32,595 nucleotides of DNA from Hyphomicrobiaceae bacterium. Lineage in GTDB: Bacteria > Pseudomonadota > Alphaproteobacteria > Rhizobiales > Hyphomicrobiaceae. The stretch is taken from contig JABFRJ010000495.1 of the NCBI GenBank assembly GCA_013141255.1, positions 1-32,595 of the forward strand, given 5' to 3'. A program made the position numbers and the translations under genes. How positions within the stretch are numbered: position 1 is the stretch's first letter; every line of letters begins with the position of its first letter. Shown one piece after another: positions 10,050 to 20,318 of this stretch. The notes beneath the pieces were generated by a model, which had not been told where the DNA came from, ran no database searches, and was given only the letters and a program-made list of their open reading frames with translations.

Positions 10050-10087
10050 AAAGTAAAGTGGTCAGAGTAGGTTGTACCCTGACCACT
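10050..10087 (-). terminator. Stem-loop downstream of rpsP
   Basis: Perfect 9-bp inverted repeat AGTGGTCAG (10057-10065) / CTGACCACT (10079-10087), followed on the minus strand by TTTACTTTTGCC. Confidence 0.55.
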
Positions 10088-10108
10088 CGTATGGGGGCAG
10101 TGTATCGC

Positions 10109-10480
10109 TTACGCAGCAGGTTTTGCTGCAGCTTCAGCCGCCTTCTTCGCGGCATCGGCCTGAGCAGCCGAGCGCTCTTGCGCTTTCTTCTTCGGTTTGG
10201 CTTTTTCCGGATTATTGGACGCAGTCCGTTTCGCGAGGCCAGCCTTATCGAGCAGACGCATAACGCGGTCAGTGGGTTGCGCACCAACACCAAGCCAATA
10301 CTTGATGCGATCGATGTTCAGCTTGGTACGGTCAGCATGATCTTTTGCCAGCATCGGATTGAACGTACCAACCTGCTCGATATATCGACCATCGCGCGGC
10401 GCCGTGCCGTGGGCAACGACGACATAGTAGTATGGACGCTTCTTTGTGCCGCCGCGCGACAAACGCATTTTGACTGCCAT
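10109..10480 (-). CDS. rpsP: 30S ribosomal protein S16
   Basis: [44 protein letters not shown], with an Ala/Lys-rich tail as in alphaproteobacterial bS16. Confidence 0.97.
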   Translation of the reverse strand: MAVKMRLSRGGTKKRPYYYVVVAHGTAPRDGRYIEQVGTFNPMLAKDHADRTKLNIDRIKYWLGVGAQPTDRVMRLLDKAGLAKRTASNNPEKAKPKKKAQERSAAQADAAKKAAEAAAKPAA

Positions 10481-10595
10481 GATAATCTTCCTTCAGATGT
10501 CGAGTTAGAGTTGAGATAAGAGGAGTTTTCGAGTGCCTATATTCAGTAAGTAGGTGCCCTAAATTGCCGCACTCCGGCGAATTTTGGGAAACAGG

Positions 10596-12203
10596 TCATC
10601 GCTTTTTTGTCCCAAATGGTCCTTTGGGAAATCCAGGCAATCCCGGCAGTCGTGGGCCACCTAGGCCAGGTAGTCCGCCGCCCAGCCCAGGTAATGTCGG
10701 TATTTTGCCAGCGCCTTTGCCTACATCAGGAAGCGCTTTCAGCGAGTCTTGCACGTCCTTCGGTAACTGCGCCAACGCTGCGGGGTCGAGTCCCTGCAGT
10801 TCCTTCTGCATGCCCGCTAACTCCTCGGCGCTTGGAGCCGCGCCGCCCATCCCGCCGCCACCAAAACCCATCGCACCAGCCATCTTCGCCATCATGCCGG
10901 GGCTCTTGCGCATCATCTTCATCATGTCCGCCATGTCACGATGCTGCTTGATGAGCTTGTTAACGTCTTCAGGTTTTGTGCCAGATCCCGCCGCCACACG
11001 CCGTTTTCGCTTGCCGTCAAGCAACTTCGGATTACGTCGCTCTTTCGGAGTCATCGATGAAATAATCGCGCGCTGCCGCTTGATCATCTTCTCGTCAATA
11101 CCACCGGCCGCTTCGATCTGCTTCTTCATCTTGCCGACGCCAGGAAGCATCCCCATCAGCGATCCCATACCACCGAGATTCTCGACCTGCTTCAGTTGTT
11201 CCGACATATCGTCGAGGTCGAAGATGCCCTTCTGCATTCGCTCGGCGATTGCCCGCGCCTTATCAGCATCAATCGATTGCGCAGCCTTCTCGACCAGCCC
11301 AACGATGTCGCCCATGCCGAGAATGCGACCAGCGATCCGCTTGGGGTCGAAGTCCTCAAGCGCATCCCACTTTTCACCGACTCCTATGAGTTTGATTGGT
11401 TTCCCAGTCACGGCTCGCATGGAGAGCGCCGCGCCGCCACGGCCATCACCGTCTACGCGCGTGAGTACAATGCCTGTGATGCCAACCTGATCTTCAAACG
11501 CTTTAGCTGTGTTAACAGCGTCCTGGCCGGTCAGAGCGTCAGCAACCAATAACGTTTCATGCGGTTGCGTTGCAGCTTTTACCTCTGCGACTTCCGCCAT
11601 CAATTCGTCATCGACCGTGGTCCGACCAGCAGTATCGAGCAGAACGACGTCGTAACCGCCAAGGCGCGCGGCGTCTTGTGCTCGACGCGCAATCTGCAAC
11701 GGCGTTTGTCCCGCAACAATCGACAAGACGTCGACACTGATCTGGCCGCCCAAAATTTTGAGCTGCTCCATCGCTGCTGGTCGACGCGTATCGAGCGACG
11801 CCATGAGTACTTTTTTCTTGTCGCGCGTCGTCAGGCGGTTGGCGATCTTCGCCGTCGTCGTAGTCTTACCCGAACCCTGCAAACCAACCATCAAGATCGC
11901 GACCGGTGGTTGCGCCACAAGATCAATAGGCTTCGCGTCAGACCCAAGCATAGTTACGAGTTCGTCGTGGACGATCTTGACGACCATTTGCCCCGGCGTA
12001 ACCGACTTGACGACATTCGCGCCAACGGCTTTCGAACGCACGCGATCAGTGAACGACCGCACCACATCAAGCGCAACATCGGCCTCAATCAGAGCGCGTC
12101 GCACTTCACGCATAGCATCGCCAACGTCGGCCTCCGTTAGCGCGCCGCGTTTAGTCAGTTTATCGAGAACGCCAGACAAGCGCTCCGAGAGTGACTGAAA
12201 CAT
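10596..12203 (-). CDS. ffh: Signal recognition particle protein Ffh (SRP54)
   Basis: MFQSLSERLSGVLDKLTKRG N-terminus; P-loop GLQGSGKTTTTAKIA; DTAGRTTVDDELM; Met-rich M domain. Likely start is the ATG at 12203; the ORF track extends to 12236. Confidence 0.97.
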   Translation of the reverse strand: MFQSLSERLSGVLDKLTKRGALTEADVGDAMREVRRALIEADVALDVVRSFTDRVRSKAVGANVVKSVTPGQMVVKIVHDELVTMLGSDAKPIDLVAQPPVAILMVGLQGSGKTTTTAKIANRLTTRDKKKVLMASLDTRRPAAMEQLKILGGQISVDVLSIVAGQTPLQIARRAQDAARLGGYDVVLLDTAGRTTVDDELMAEVAEVKAATQPHETLLVADALTGQDAVNTAKAFEDQVGITGIVLTRVDGDGRGGAALSMRAVTGKPIKLIGVGEKWDALEDFDPKRIAGRILGMGDIVGLVEKAAQSIDADKARAIAERMQKGIFDLDDMSEQLKQVENLGGMGSLMGMLPGVGKMKKQIEAAGGIDEKMIKRQRAIISSMTPKERRNPKLLDGKRKRRVAAGSGTKPEDVNKLIKQHRDMADMMKMMRKSPGMMAKMAGAMGFGGGGMGGAAPSAEELAGMQKELQGLDPAALAQLPKDVQDSLKALPDVGKGAGKIPTLPGLGGGLPGLGGPRLPGLPGFPKGPFGTKKR

Positions 12204-12797
12204 TACAATCCTCGCCCTGCGTCGGGGCCAAAACAATTAGGACCGAACTGACAAAGCACAACGACACCCGAGAGCGCTCAGCGCTGTCGGATGTTGACTG
12301 TCTTGCGTCCCGAACCTCTGGCAGCTACCAGGTTTCATGCACAAGTCAGTGGCTCGGAGTCTTTCCGGGTCCAGATGTGGTGCACCATCGCGGAAAGCCT
12401 TGCCAAAGTCAAATCCAGCCGCTCAATGCCAAATTGATCGCCGCTACGGCAGCCTGCCAGATGATAAAAATTCTATTGCTAAAATATGAACTTAATTGAA
12501 AATGTGTAGCGCAACAACCTTTCAGTGTAAAAACAAAGATCACAATTTTTAGATGTTAAAGTAGCTACCGTATCTTGCAGCATTGCAAATCCACCGAAAA
12601 CCAAAACAGAGATCCCTCGGCAAGCCAGCGGGTGGTGGTTACGCAAAGAACCGTCGATGCGTAGTCGCTCAGCCAAGCCGCAGGCCAACTTGAACACTAG
12701 GCGATGACCGGTCAGGACTCTGATCTGCTCCAAACAACCCTTGACCAGAAGAGGCGTTGAACTACCGTTCCCGCATCTTGAACCATGGAAATAAAAG

Positions 12798-14273
12798 ATG
12801 CCGCAACTGATGAGTTGGGACGAATGGGCACGTCACGACGGCGTTGCGATGGCTAAGCGCGTCCAAAACGGCGACCTGACGCCAGCAGAAATGTCGGCAC
12901 AGGCAGTTGCGGCGATCGCCCTCGTGGATAATGAGCTCTCAGGAGTCGTCGAAGTTTTCGACGACGCAGTCGCCGATCCAAAGAACGATGGCACAAACCT
13001 CAGCGGACCCTTTGCGGGGCTGCCGTTTCTAATGAAAGATCTCGGCCCCACGATGAAGGGCCGACTGCAAGAAATGGGCTCGCTGTTAATGCGCGGCAAT
13101 CGCGCCACGTCCGATACGTTCCTCACGTCGCAAATGCGCAAGGCCGGATTAAATTTAATTGGTCGGACGACAACACCAGAATTTGGCGTTTGTAGTTCGG
13201 CCGAAAACCCCGCCGTCTACGTGACGCGAAACCCTTGGAACACGGACTATACGACCTGTGGATCATCGGCAGGAAGTGCGGCTATGGTTGCGGCAGGGGT
13301 CGTTCCAATCGCGCACGCGACCGACGGCGGTGGCTCGATTCGTATTCCGGCTGGTGTCAACGGCAACATTGGGCTCAAAGTTTCCCGTGGCGTGTTTTCA
13401 ATCGCACCGCATCTGTCCGACCTAACAGGCTTGGTATCCATTCAAGGCTGCCAGTCTCGATCCGTGCGCGATACCGCTGCATTTGTGGATAGCTGTCGAG
13501 GTGGCGCCCCAGGTGAATTTATGCCCTTCTGGACGCCACTTGAGCCTTATGCGACGCTAATAAAGCGCGACCCCAAACGCTTGAAGATTGCATTGTCACA
13601 TGAGTGGGGCGACTATCACGCAACGCCGCACATAGTGTCAGAACTCGAGCGAGTCGGAAAATTCTTGGCCGACATGGGACATCATGTCGACTGGGCGTTG
13701 CCTGTCATCGATTTCCGGGCCGCATTCGCGGCCCAAACGACTTGCTACATTAGTAACTTTGCACAAACCATCGGCAATTTGCTAGCAGCGCGCAATCTCA
13801 CGTCACCACCCAGAGATCTAATCGAGCCCATCAACGTGCGCATTTGGGAAGCCGGTCGCAATATTTCATTCGCCGAACGGGCGCACATGCAGGCTGTCTT
13901 CAATACGACGTCGCGCGCGTTCGGGGCGTTCTTCGAAGATTGGGATATTATTTTGACACCGATCACAGCATTGCCAACGCCCAAGATAGGCACGTCAGAG
14001 TATCTAACATTGAGTTCCAACCCGTCAGTACTCAATTGGTTCGAAAACCTCTGGCGCAACTTTGCCTATACGCCACTATCAAACCTCTGCGGCATTCCGG
14101 CGATCTCCCTGCCACTGGCTCAGCACGAAAATGGGCTGCCACTGGGTATTCAAGCCCAGGCACGACAAGCTAACGATGGACTCTTGTTGCAGCTTGCCGC
14201 CGAGATTGAGCGAGCCATAGAGGGCAAATGGACGTCTGGCCTTCGTCCTGGTGTCCACGTGACGCGCCCATGA
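12798..14273 (+). CDS. Amidase signature family amidohydrolase
   Basis: PFLMKDLGP (catalytic Lys), CGSSAGSAAMVAAGVVPIAHATDGGGSIRIPAGVNGNIGLK (Ser-Ser region of the amidase signature), 491 aa. Confidence 0.94.
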   Translation: MPQLMSWDEWARHDGVAMAKRVQNGDLTPAEMSAQAVAAIALVDNELSGVVEVFDDAVADPKNDGTNLSGPFAGLPFLMKDLGPTMKGRLQEMGSLLMRGNRATSDTFLTSQMRKAGLNLIGRTTTPEFGVCSSAENPAVYVTRNPWNTDYTTCGSSAGSAAMVAAGVVPIAHATDGGGSIRIPAGVNGNIGLKVSRGVFSIAPHLSDLTGLVSIQGCQSRSVRDTAAFVDSCRGGAPGEFMPFWTPLEPYATLIKRDPKRLKIALSHEWGDYHATPHIVSELERVGKFLADMGHHVDWALPVIDFRAAFAAQTTCYISNFAQTIGNLLAARNLTSPPRDLIEPINVRIWEAGRNISFAERAHMQAVFNTTSRAFGAFFEDWDIILTPITALPTPKIGTSEYLTLSSNPSVLNWFENLWRNFAYTPLSNLCGIPAISLPLAQHENGLPLGIQAQARQANDGLLLQLAAEIERAIEGKWTSGLRPGVHVTRP

Positions 14274-14394
14274 TGTGCGGTGAGAATTTTCTGGTGCTCT
14301 CGCTTCGCGTGTCGGCTCTGCAGCAATAAAGTTGTTCCTCGCCGGTAGGCTCTGTCAGAGTCGTTCGCAATCGCTAGATGGATGGGAGAGCCCG

Positions 14395-15348
14395 GTGACG
14401 AATAGCCCAATCAACACAGAAATTGACGATGATAGCAGTAGAGTGGCGAAGCCTGCTGTCGGCTTTGTTGGTTTGGGCAATATGGGCGGCCCCCTGGCAG
14501 AGCGACTGATCGGGCACGTTGATCTCACTGTTTTTGATCAATCAGTCGACCGTGTAATCAATTTCGAAGCCAAAGGCGCGCGTGCTGCCGCCAGTAGTGA
14601 AGCATTGGCAACCCGTTCCAATATCGTCCTGACATGTCTTCCGTCATCCGCCGATGTCCGCCGTGCAATCTTCGACGGTGATGGTGGTGCAGGTATCGCC
14701 GCGAGCTTGAAACCAGGTGGAATTATCATTGATATGACCACCGGCAATCCCTCAGCAACACGATCGATGGCGGAAGAACTCGCCCCGCTCGGTATTGCAT
14801 TGGTTGACGCGCCAGTGTCCGGTGGACCGCGCGGCGCGCGTGAAGGAACAATTGCGATCATCGTTGGTGGCACCGCAGTCGAATTTGAGCGTATCTTACC
14901 GATACTCGGCATCATCAGCCGAAACGTCATGCATGCGGGCCCTGTCGGTGCCGGTCACGCTGTAAAGGCAGGCAACAACCTTCTGAACCTGATCTGTCGC
15001 CTCGCAACTCTCGAAGTTGTGTCAATGCTCGTGAAAGATGGGGTCGATCCAGCTACAGCAAACACCATCATTCAAAAAAGTTCAGGCCGGAATTACACCA
15101 CCGAGATTACACTCCCTGATAACATTCTATCAGGCAAAATGATGCAGGGGTTCACAACAGCACTCATGCAAAAAGACTCCAACGTAGCTCTGGAGATGGC
15201 GCACCGCCTAGGCATTGCGATGCCATTCGGTGATCTTGCGCGAGACGTGCTCGCGCGCGTCGTTGTAGAGCACGGGTTAGGCGCGGATATGAGCGCAGCA
15301 GCACTCACATACGAAAACATGACGGGTGCACGCATTAGGCCGACTTAG
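14395..15348 (+). CDS. NAD(P)-dependent oxidoreductase, 3-hydroxyisobutyrate dehydrogenase family
   Basis: VGFVGLGNMGGPLAERL Rossmann motif; VDAPVSGGPRGAREGTIAIIVGG substrate motif; GPVGAGHAVKAGNNLLN catalytic-Lys segment. Probable GTG start at 14395; the ORF track starts at 14332. Confidence 0.93.
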   Translation: MTNSPINTEIDDDSSRVAKPAVGFVGLGNMGGPLAERLIGHVDLTVFDQSVDRVINFEAKGARAAASSEALATRSNIVLTCLPSSADVRRAIFDGDGGAGIAASLKPGGIIIDMTTGNPSATRSMAEELAPLGIALVDAPVSGGPRGAREGTIAIIVGGTAVEFERILPILGIISRNVMHAGPVGAGHAVKAGNNLLNLICRLATLEVVSMLVKDGVDPATANTIIQKSSGRNYTTEITLPDNILSGKMMQGFTTALMQKDSNVALEMAHRLGIAMPFGDLARDVLARVVVEHGLGADMSAAALTYENMTGARIRPT

Positions 15349-15420
15349 AGCGTCAGGTGCTCGGTGCTCAAGGGATGCAACGTGCTGCGCATGCGTCGCC
15401 CAAGATCACAGTCGCCCCCC

Positions 15421-18400
15421 TTAGTGAAAGTCACGTGAACTCGGCAGGATTCGGACGTTACGGGGATGAGACGCTCGAGGCTGCTGTGGGTTTAAAAATT
15501 CATCGGCAGGGGCAAGTTCAGGTGTCGCTTGATGCGTATCAGACAAACGACCAAGTTCAACTGTGCGATCATAAATGCGCACGGCCATGAGGTGTGTGAC
15601 ACCCTCAGGGCTAATCTGCATGCGACCTTCCACCAGCATCAAACGTGCGCCCATCACTTCGCGACGATAAATCTCGAACTGCCGTGCCCATAAGACTATG
15701 TTGACGACGCCAGTCTCGTCTTCGATCGTGATAAATATAGCGTTCCCCTTGCCCGGCCGTTGTCGCACAAGTACGATCCCGGCAACGCGAACCCAACAGC
15801 CATCACGCCGCGTATTAGCGTCGACGCATGTTAAAACTCTTTGGTGTTGCAAGCTCGCCCGCAAGCAGCTCATAGGATGCGCTTTCAACGATAATCGTGT
15901 TGTCTGATAATCGGCGGCTACATGCTCTGCGAGTGGCATCAGTGGTAGTTGCGCATCAGGCTCGCTGGCAAGCTCGCGTTCCCGCGCAGCAACAAACAAC
16001 GGTAATCCGTCACCGTCAAGCAGGCGGCGTACCGCCCATAACGCATTGCGTCGATCAATCGCTAACGATTGGAAGCAGTCGGCGTCTGATAGGATGCGGA
16101 GCGCACGTTGCGGCAATCGAGATTGAGCAGCGAGATGATCAACATCGGTGTATCCGTTGCTGCGTCGCTGCACGAGCGTCTCACACCACGCCTCCTGCAG
16201 GCCGTCGATCTGTCGAAATCCTAGCCGGACTGCGGTTTTGCCATTGGTACCGACACAAAGGATATTGTCCCAAGAACTAGCGTTGATATCGACTGGATAA
16301 ATTTCAACGTCGTGCTCTCGCGCATCACGCACAATCTGAGCGGGCGCGTAAAAACCCATCGGCTGCGAATTGAGCAATGCGCAGGCAAAAGCCGCCGGGT
16401 AACGGCATTTAATAAATGATGATACGTAAACAAGACGGGCAAAAGATGCAGCATGGCTCTCGGGGAAGCCATATTCACCAAAACCTTTGATCTGCTCGAA
16501 GCATCTTGCTGCAAAAGCGCGATCGTAACCACGCCTCGTCATGCGCTCAACCATCAATGTCTCAAACGTATGCATGGTCCCGATATGGCGAAATGTAGCC
16601 ATAGCACGCCGCAAGCGATTAGCCTCAGCGTCGCTGAACTCGGCAGCAACCATAGCAAGTTGCATTGCCTGTTCCTGAAACAGCGGCACGCCTTTGGTGC
16701 GCGACAGGATACTTCGAAGTTCATCCGGATCGTGCGGTGGCGACGGGGAAGGATACATCTCAGGCTCAACGCCAGCGCGACGGCGTAAATAAGGGTGCAC
16801 CATATCGCCCTGAATCGGACCAGGTCGTACAATGGCAACCTGAATCACGAGGTCGTAGAATTCTTTCGGCTTGAGACGCGGTAGCATATTGATTTGTGCA
16901 CGGCTCTCGACCTGAAACACACCGATAGAATCACCTTTTTGCAGCATGGCGTAAACATCAGCCTGCTCAGATGGCAGCGAAGCAAGGTCGTAAGTCACGC
17001 CTTCATGCACGCGCATCAAGTCGAATGCTTTGCGAATACAGGTGAGCATACCAAGTGCTAACACATCGACCTTCATCAATCGGAGTGTTGCAATGTCATC
17101 TTTGTCCCATTCGATAAATGTCCGGTCCGCCATGGCGGCATTGCCGATCGGCACTAAATCATCAAGACGCCCGCGCGTGAGGACAAAGCCGCCAACATGC
17201 TGAGAGAGATGACGCGGAAAACCAAGGATCCGTGTCGCCAGAACAACGGCCCGGCGAATAAGCGGGTTGGCAGGATCGAGGCCAGCCTGCTGAAGGTGCA
17301 GCTCTGAGATGGCAGAGCCACGACTACCCCATTGCGTCCCGGCAATCCGCGCCGTGATGTCATCAGAAAGGCCGAGCACCTTTCCAACATCGCGAATCGC
17401 ACTACGTGGTCGATACCGAATGACCGTTGCGACAAGGCCAGCACGATCTCGACCGTAGCGTGCATAAATGTGTTGAATGACTTCTTCACGCCGCTCATGC
17501 TCGAAGTCGACATCAATGTCCGGTGGCTCGCGGCGCTCACTCGAAATGAAGCGAGCGAATAGAAGATTGCTGTTGGCTGGGTCAACCGACGTTATTCCAA
17601 GTACGAAGCAAACCGCAGAATTGGCGGCCGAGCCGCGGCCTTGACACAAAATACCGCGCTCGCGCGCGTAGGCAACGATGTCATGAATTGTAAGAAAATA
17701 TGGCGCATACTCAAGCTCAGAGATCAACGTCAATTCATGGCAAATCTGCGTCGCGACCTTCTCAGGTACGAACTCGTTATAGAACGCCTTTGCCTTTTGC
17801 CACGTGAGATGTTCGAGCCAATTTTGCGGTGTCCAACCCTTTGGTACGGGCTCATCAGGATATTCATAACTGAGTTCACCAAGCGAGAAAGTTACGCGCG
17901 CAAGCACATCTTGCGTTGTTATAACCGCTTCTGGTGCATCGCGAAATAGATACGCCATCTCATCGAAAGATTTAAGGTGTCGCTCAGCATTGGCTTCGAG
18001 CAGTTTCCCTGCGTCTTCAAGCTTCAATCCCTCGCGAATGCACGTCAGAACATCTTGAATGGGCCGTTGTTGTGGCCCATCGTAAAGCACGTCATTGAGG
18101 GCAAGTAACGGAGCCTGCGTAGCGTTGGACACTGCCTTTAAATGCGTTAACCGTCGCGTATCATCGCCTCTGAGATGCATGCTAGCGCCGAGCCAGACAT
18201 TGCCCGAGGTAGCGCATGCGATACGCGAAACAATTGCCGCCAATCCGTCAAGCTGTCGCGGAGGTACAATGATGAGCAGCAGACCTACCGTATCACTCAA
18301 TAGATCATCGAGCCTTAAATGGCATGCGCCCTTATCTGCATGCCGCTTACCATGAGTAAGGAGGCGGCATAGGCGTGCCCAAGCATTTCTGTCTTGCGGA

Positions 18401-18768
18401 TAGGCGATGATGTCGGGTGTGTCGTCAGCAAACACGAGCCGGACCCCGACGATCAAACGGAAACCATGAGCGCGTTGTTTGATTACGTCAGATAGCTCGG
18501 CCCAATCATCTGCCTTATCGCTCTCAATCCAAGTATGCTCACCCGGCCCAGAACCCTCTCGCATTTTCTGGGGGGCAGGCAAACCGTCGCGTCGCAGGTC
18601 CTCCAACGCCGCGTATGCTCTGACAACCCCGGCCATGCTATTGCGATCAGCAATACCAATACCATTATGGCCAAGGAGCAATGCTCGGCCAACCAGATCC
18701 TCGGGATTGGATGCGCCATGTAGGAACGAGAAGTTGGTTGCCGTGGCAAGTTCCGCATATGCTTTCAT
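15421..18768 (-). CDS. dnaE2: Error-prone DNA polymerase DnaE2 (C-family polymerase of the ImuABC mutasome, ImuC)
   Basis: YAELATATNFSFLHGASNPEDLV PHP start; GRGSAANSAVCFVLGIT; PPDIDVDFEHERREEVIQHIYARYGRDRAGLVATVIRYRPRSAIRDVGK; C-terminal OB-fold segment. Likely ATG at 18768 overlapping the imuB stop (ATGA). Confidence 0.97.
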   Translation of the reverse strand: MKAYAELATATNFSFLHGASNPEDLVGRALLLGHNGIGIADRNSMAGVVRAYAALEDLRRDGLPAPQKMREGSGPGEHTWIESDKADDWAELSDVIKQRAHGFRLIVGVRLVFADDTPDIIAYPQDRNAWARLCRLLTHGKRHADKGACHLRLDDLLSDTVGLLLIIVPPRQLDGLAAIVSRIACATSGNVWLGASMHLRGDDTRRLTHLKAVSNATQAPLLALNDVLYDGPQQRPIQDVLTCIREGLKLEDAGKLLEANAERHLKSFDEMAYLFRDAPEAVITTQDVLARVTFSLGELSYEYPDEPVPKGWTPQNWLEHLTWQKAKAFYNEFVPEKVATQICHELTLISELEYAPYFLTIHDIVAYARERGILCQGRGSAANSAVCFVLGITSVDPANSNLLFARFISSERREPPDIDVDFEHERREEVIQHIYARYGRDRAGLVATVIRYRPRSAIRDVGKVLGLSDDITARIAGTQWGSRGSAISELHLQQAGLDPANPLIRRAVVLATRILGFPRHLSQHVGGFVLTRGRLDDLVPIGNAAMADRTFIEWDKDDIATLRLMKVDVLALGMLTCIRKAFDLMRVHEGVTYDLASLPSEQADVYAMLQKGDSIGVFQVESRAQINMLPRLKPKEFYDLVIQVAIVRPGPIQGDMVHPYLRRRAGVEPEMYPSPSPPHDPDELRSILSRTKGVPLFQEQAMQLAMVAAEFSDAEANRLRRAMATFRHIGTMHTFETLMVERMTRRGYDRAFAARCFEQIKGFGEYGFPESHAASFARLVYVSSFIKCRYPAAFACALLNSQPMGFYAPAQIVRDAREHDVEIYPVDINASSWDNILCVGTNGKTAVRLGFRQIDGLQEAWCETLVQRRSNGYTDVDHLAAQSRLPQRALRILSDADCFQSLAIDRRNALWAVRRLLDGDGLPLFVAARERELASEPDAQLPLMPLAEHVAADYQTTRLSLKAHPMSCLRASLQHQRVLTCVDANTRRDGCWVRVAGIVLVRQRPGKGNAIFITIEDETGVVNIVLWARQFEIYRREVMGARLMLVEGRMQISPEGVTHLMAVRIYDRTVELGRLSDTHQATPELAPADEFLNPQQPRASHPRNVRILPSSRDFH

Positions 18769-20318
18769 GCAAAGACACCATGCAAGAACCACTGCGGCCC
18801 GCGCTCCCGCGTGATGGCAGCACGAAAGATCCAAAACCGTTGACCTTGAACAGTTTCAACGCGAAAATAGTCGCGCAGACCGAAGCCCGATGGCACGCGC
18901 CACCACTCATCAGCAATGCGCTCAGGTCCCTCAGCAAAAACGACGTGATGCATAACGCGGCGCCAGCAAAACCTTGCGGGTTGAGGCTCGTTCGGGCACC
19001 CGGTCATTTCGATGATCTGCGGTGGTACGAACAGATGCAAGGGGCGAATCGGTTTTGCTTCAAAGGGTTGCGCATTACACCTTGTACATTCGAGCTTCTC
19101 TGCAGCTGGCCGAACGATTTGCGAACGCTCGGGGACGTGCGTGTTGGCAGCCTGGAGTTGCGTGATCCGATCCCGACCGAACATCACACTAAGACGATCA
19201 ACAAGGCGTCCGATTTGCTCGGTGTCTTCGTCGTGAGTATCGAATGTGCTTTGCGTGACATGCGATGGTTCAACACGCAGGGCATGCAATTGAATGAGGT
19301 CGAAGCCAAAGCCAGGGTCCAACGGATCAGCCAATGCATCGAGGCGATCTCGATAAAGACGCATGACAACGTTGGTATCTCGCGTCGGTTGACTAGTCTC
19401 GATGCGGAGACTGCGAACAGCGCCGTCGCTGCGAAAGAATGCGGCCTCAAATACGCGTCCGCCATCGCCGTTGATTTCCAACTGCTTCGCCAAACGCTGC
19501 GCGAGATCGAGTATTATGCGCTCGATAACATCCTGATTGCCCACAGGCTCTGGGCAGCGCTGCTCAAGTAAATAAACAGGTGGCGCACGCCGTGGCGTGA
19601 TACGGCGATCTTCTTCACCCAAGATCCGCCCGAGTCGAATTGTAAAAGCTTGGGTAAAACGCGCGGTAAATAAGATCGAGGGGCGATCCGCGACAGCACC
19701 AATGGTTTTCAAGCCTGCCCGCTGCAGCGTGCGAATGTCCTCAGGTTTACCTTCAAGTGCCGCGACAGGGAGCGCTCGAACCTCACGATCACCTTGAGTG
19801 AGGATCTGATCCGTATCGCCGAAACGCGCGAGTGCGCGAGCCATGTCGGGCGTTGACGCGACGGCCACCCGGCTGAGTGATAGCCCATTGGCGCGCAACA
19901 TGGCCTTAAGCTTGGCCACCAACCCAGTCTCGTCGCCAAAGAGATGTGCGCAACCGGTGATGTCGAGCGTAAGGCCATGCGGTTCCTCCAAGGCGACAGT
20001 CGGCGTGAACGCTAGAGCTGCGTCGGCAAGCTTGCTGAGAAATACGATATCGGCATGAGCATCATAGGTGACGGCTCTCAGCGTCGGTACGCGCGCGCGC
20101 GCGTCAGCCAAAGACAGACCAGGTAACAAACCTTGCGTTTTGGCGACTTGATCAACAGCAACCAGCCGAGAGGCGTTTTGATTTTTTTCGATGAATATCA
20201 AAGGTGGAGCATCGTGTGTGGATGCGGAAACGTCCAAACATTCACGCCGCCATCGATCGGCCGTCAGGAACGGCAGCCAAAGGCTGAGATACCGCCGTGA
20301 TGAACTGCAATCGCTCAT
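18765..20318 (-). CDS. imuB: ImuB, catalytically degenerate Y-family polymerase-like protein
   Basis: RRYLSLWLPFLTADRWRRE N-terminus; LTLDITGCAHLFGDETGLVAKLKAMLRANGLSLSRVAVASTPDMARALARFG; located between imuA and dnaE2. Confidence 0.95.
   Translation of the reverse strand: MSDCSSSRRYLSLWLPFLTADRWRRECLDVSASTHDAPPLIFIEKNQNASRLVAVDQVAKTQGLLPGLSLADARARVPTLRAVTYDAHADIVFLSKLADAALAFTPTVALEEPHGLTLDITGCAHLFGDETGLVAKLKAMLRANGLSLSRVAVASTPDMARALARFGDTDQILTQGDREVRALPVAALEGKPEDIRTLQRAGLKTIGAVADRPSILFTARFTQAFTIRLGRILGEEDRRITPRRAPPVYLLEQRCPEPVGNQDVIERIILDLAQRLAKQLEINGDGGRVFEAAFFRSDGAVRSLRIETSQPTRDTNVVMRLYRDRLDALADPLDPGFGFDLIQLHALRVEPSHVTQSTFDTHDEDTEQIGRLVDRLSVMFGRDRITQLQAANTHVPERSQIVRPAAEKLECTRCNAQPFEAKPIRPLHLFVPPQIIEMTGCPNEPQPARFCWRRVMHHVVFAEGPERIADEWWRVPSGFGLRDYFRVETVQGQRFWIFRAAITRERGPQWFLHGVFA

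Noticed and set aside
10564-11490. 308-aa plus-strand ORF opposite ffh
   Set aside because: Fully antisense to the confidently identified ffh; Pro/Ser-rich composition is typical of the mirror frame of a Gly/Met-rich M domain.
12237-12797. Possible gene remnant (84-aa minus-strand ORF 12479-12733) between ffh and the amidase
   Set aside because: No recognisable family, no supporting context; most likely an ordinary divergent intergenic region.
18681-19571. 296-aa plus-strand ORF opposite dnaE2/imuB
   Set aside because: Antisense to imuB and the dnaE2 start; no recognisable domain, consistent with a chance open frame.
20090-20103. (CG)n dinucleotide tract
   Set aside because: Lies inside imuB and encodes DARARV in frame; a short GC run in coding sequence, not an independent repeat element.
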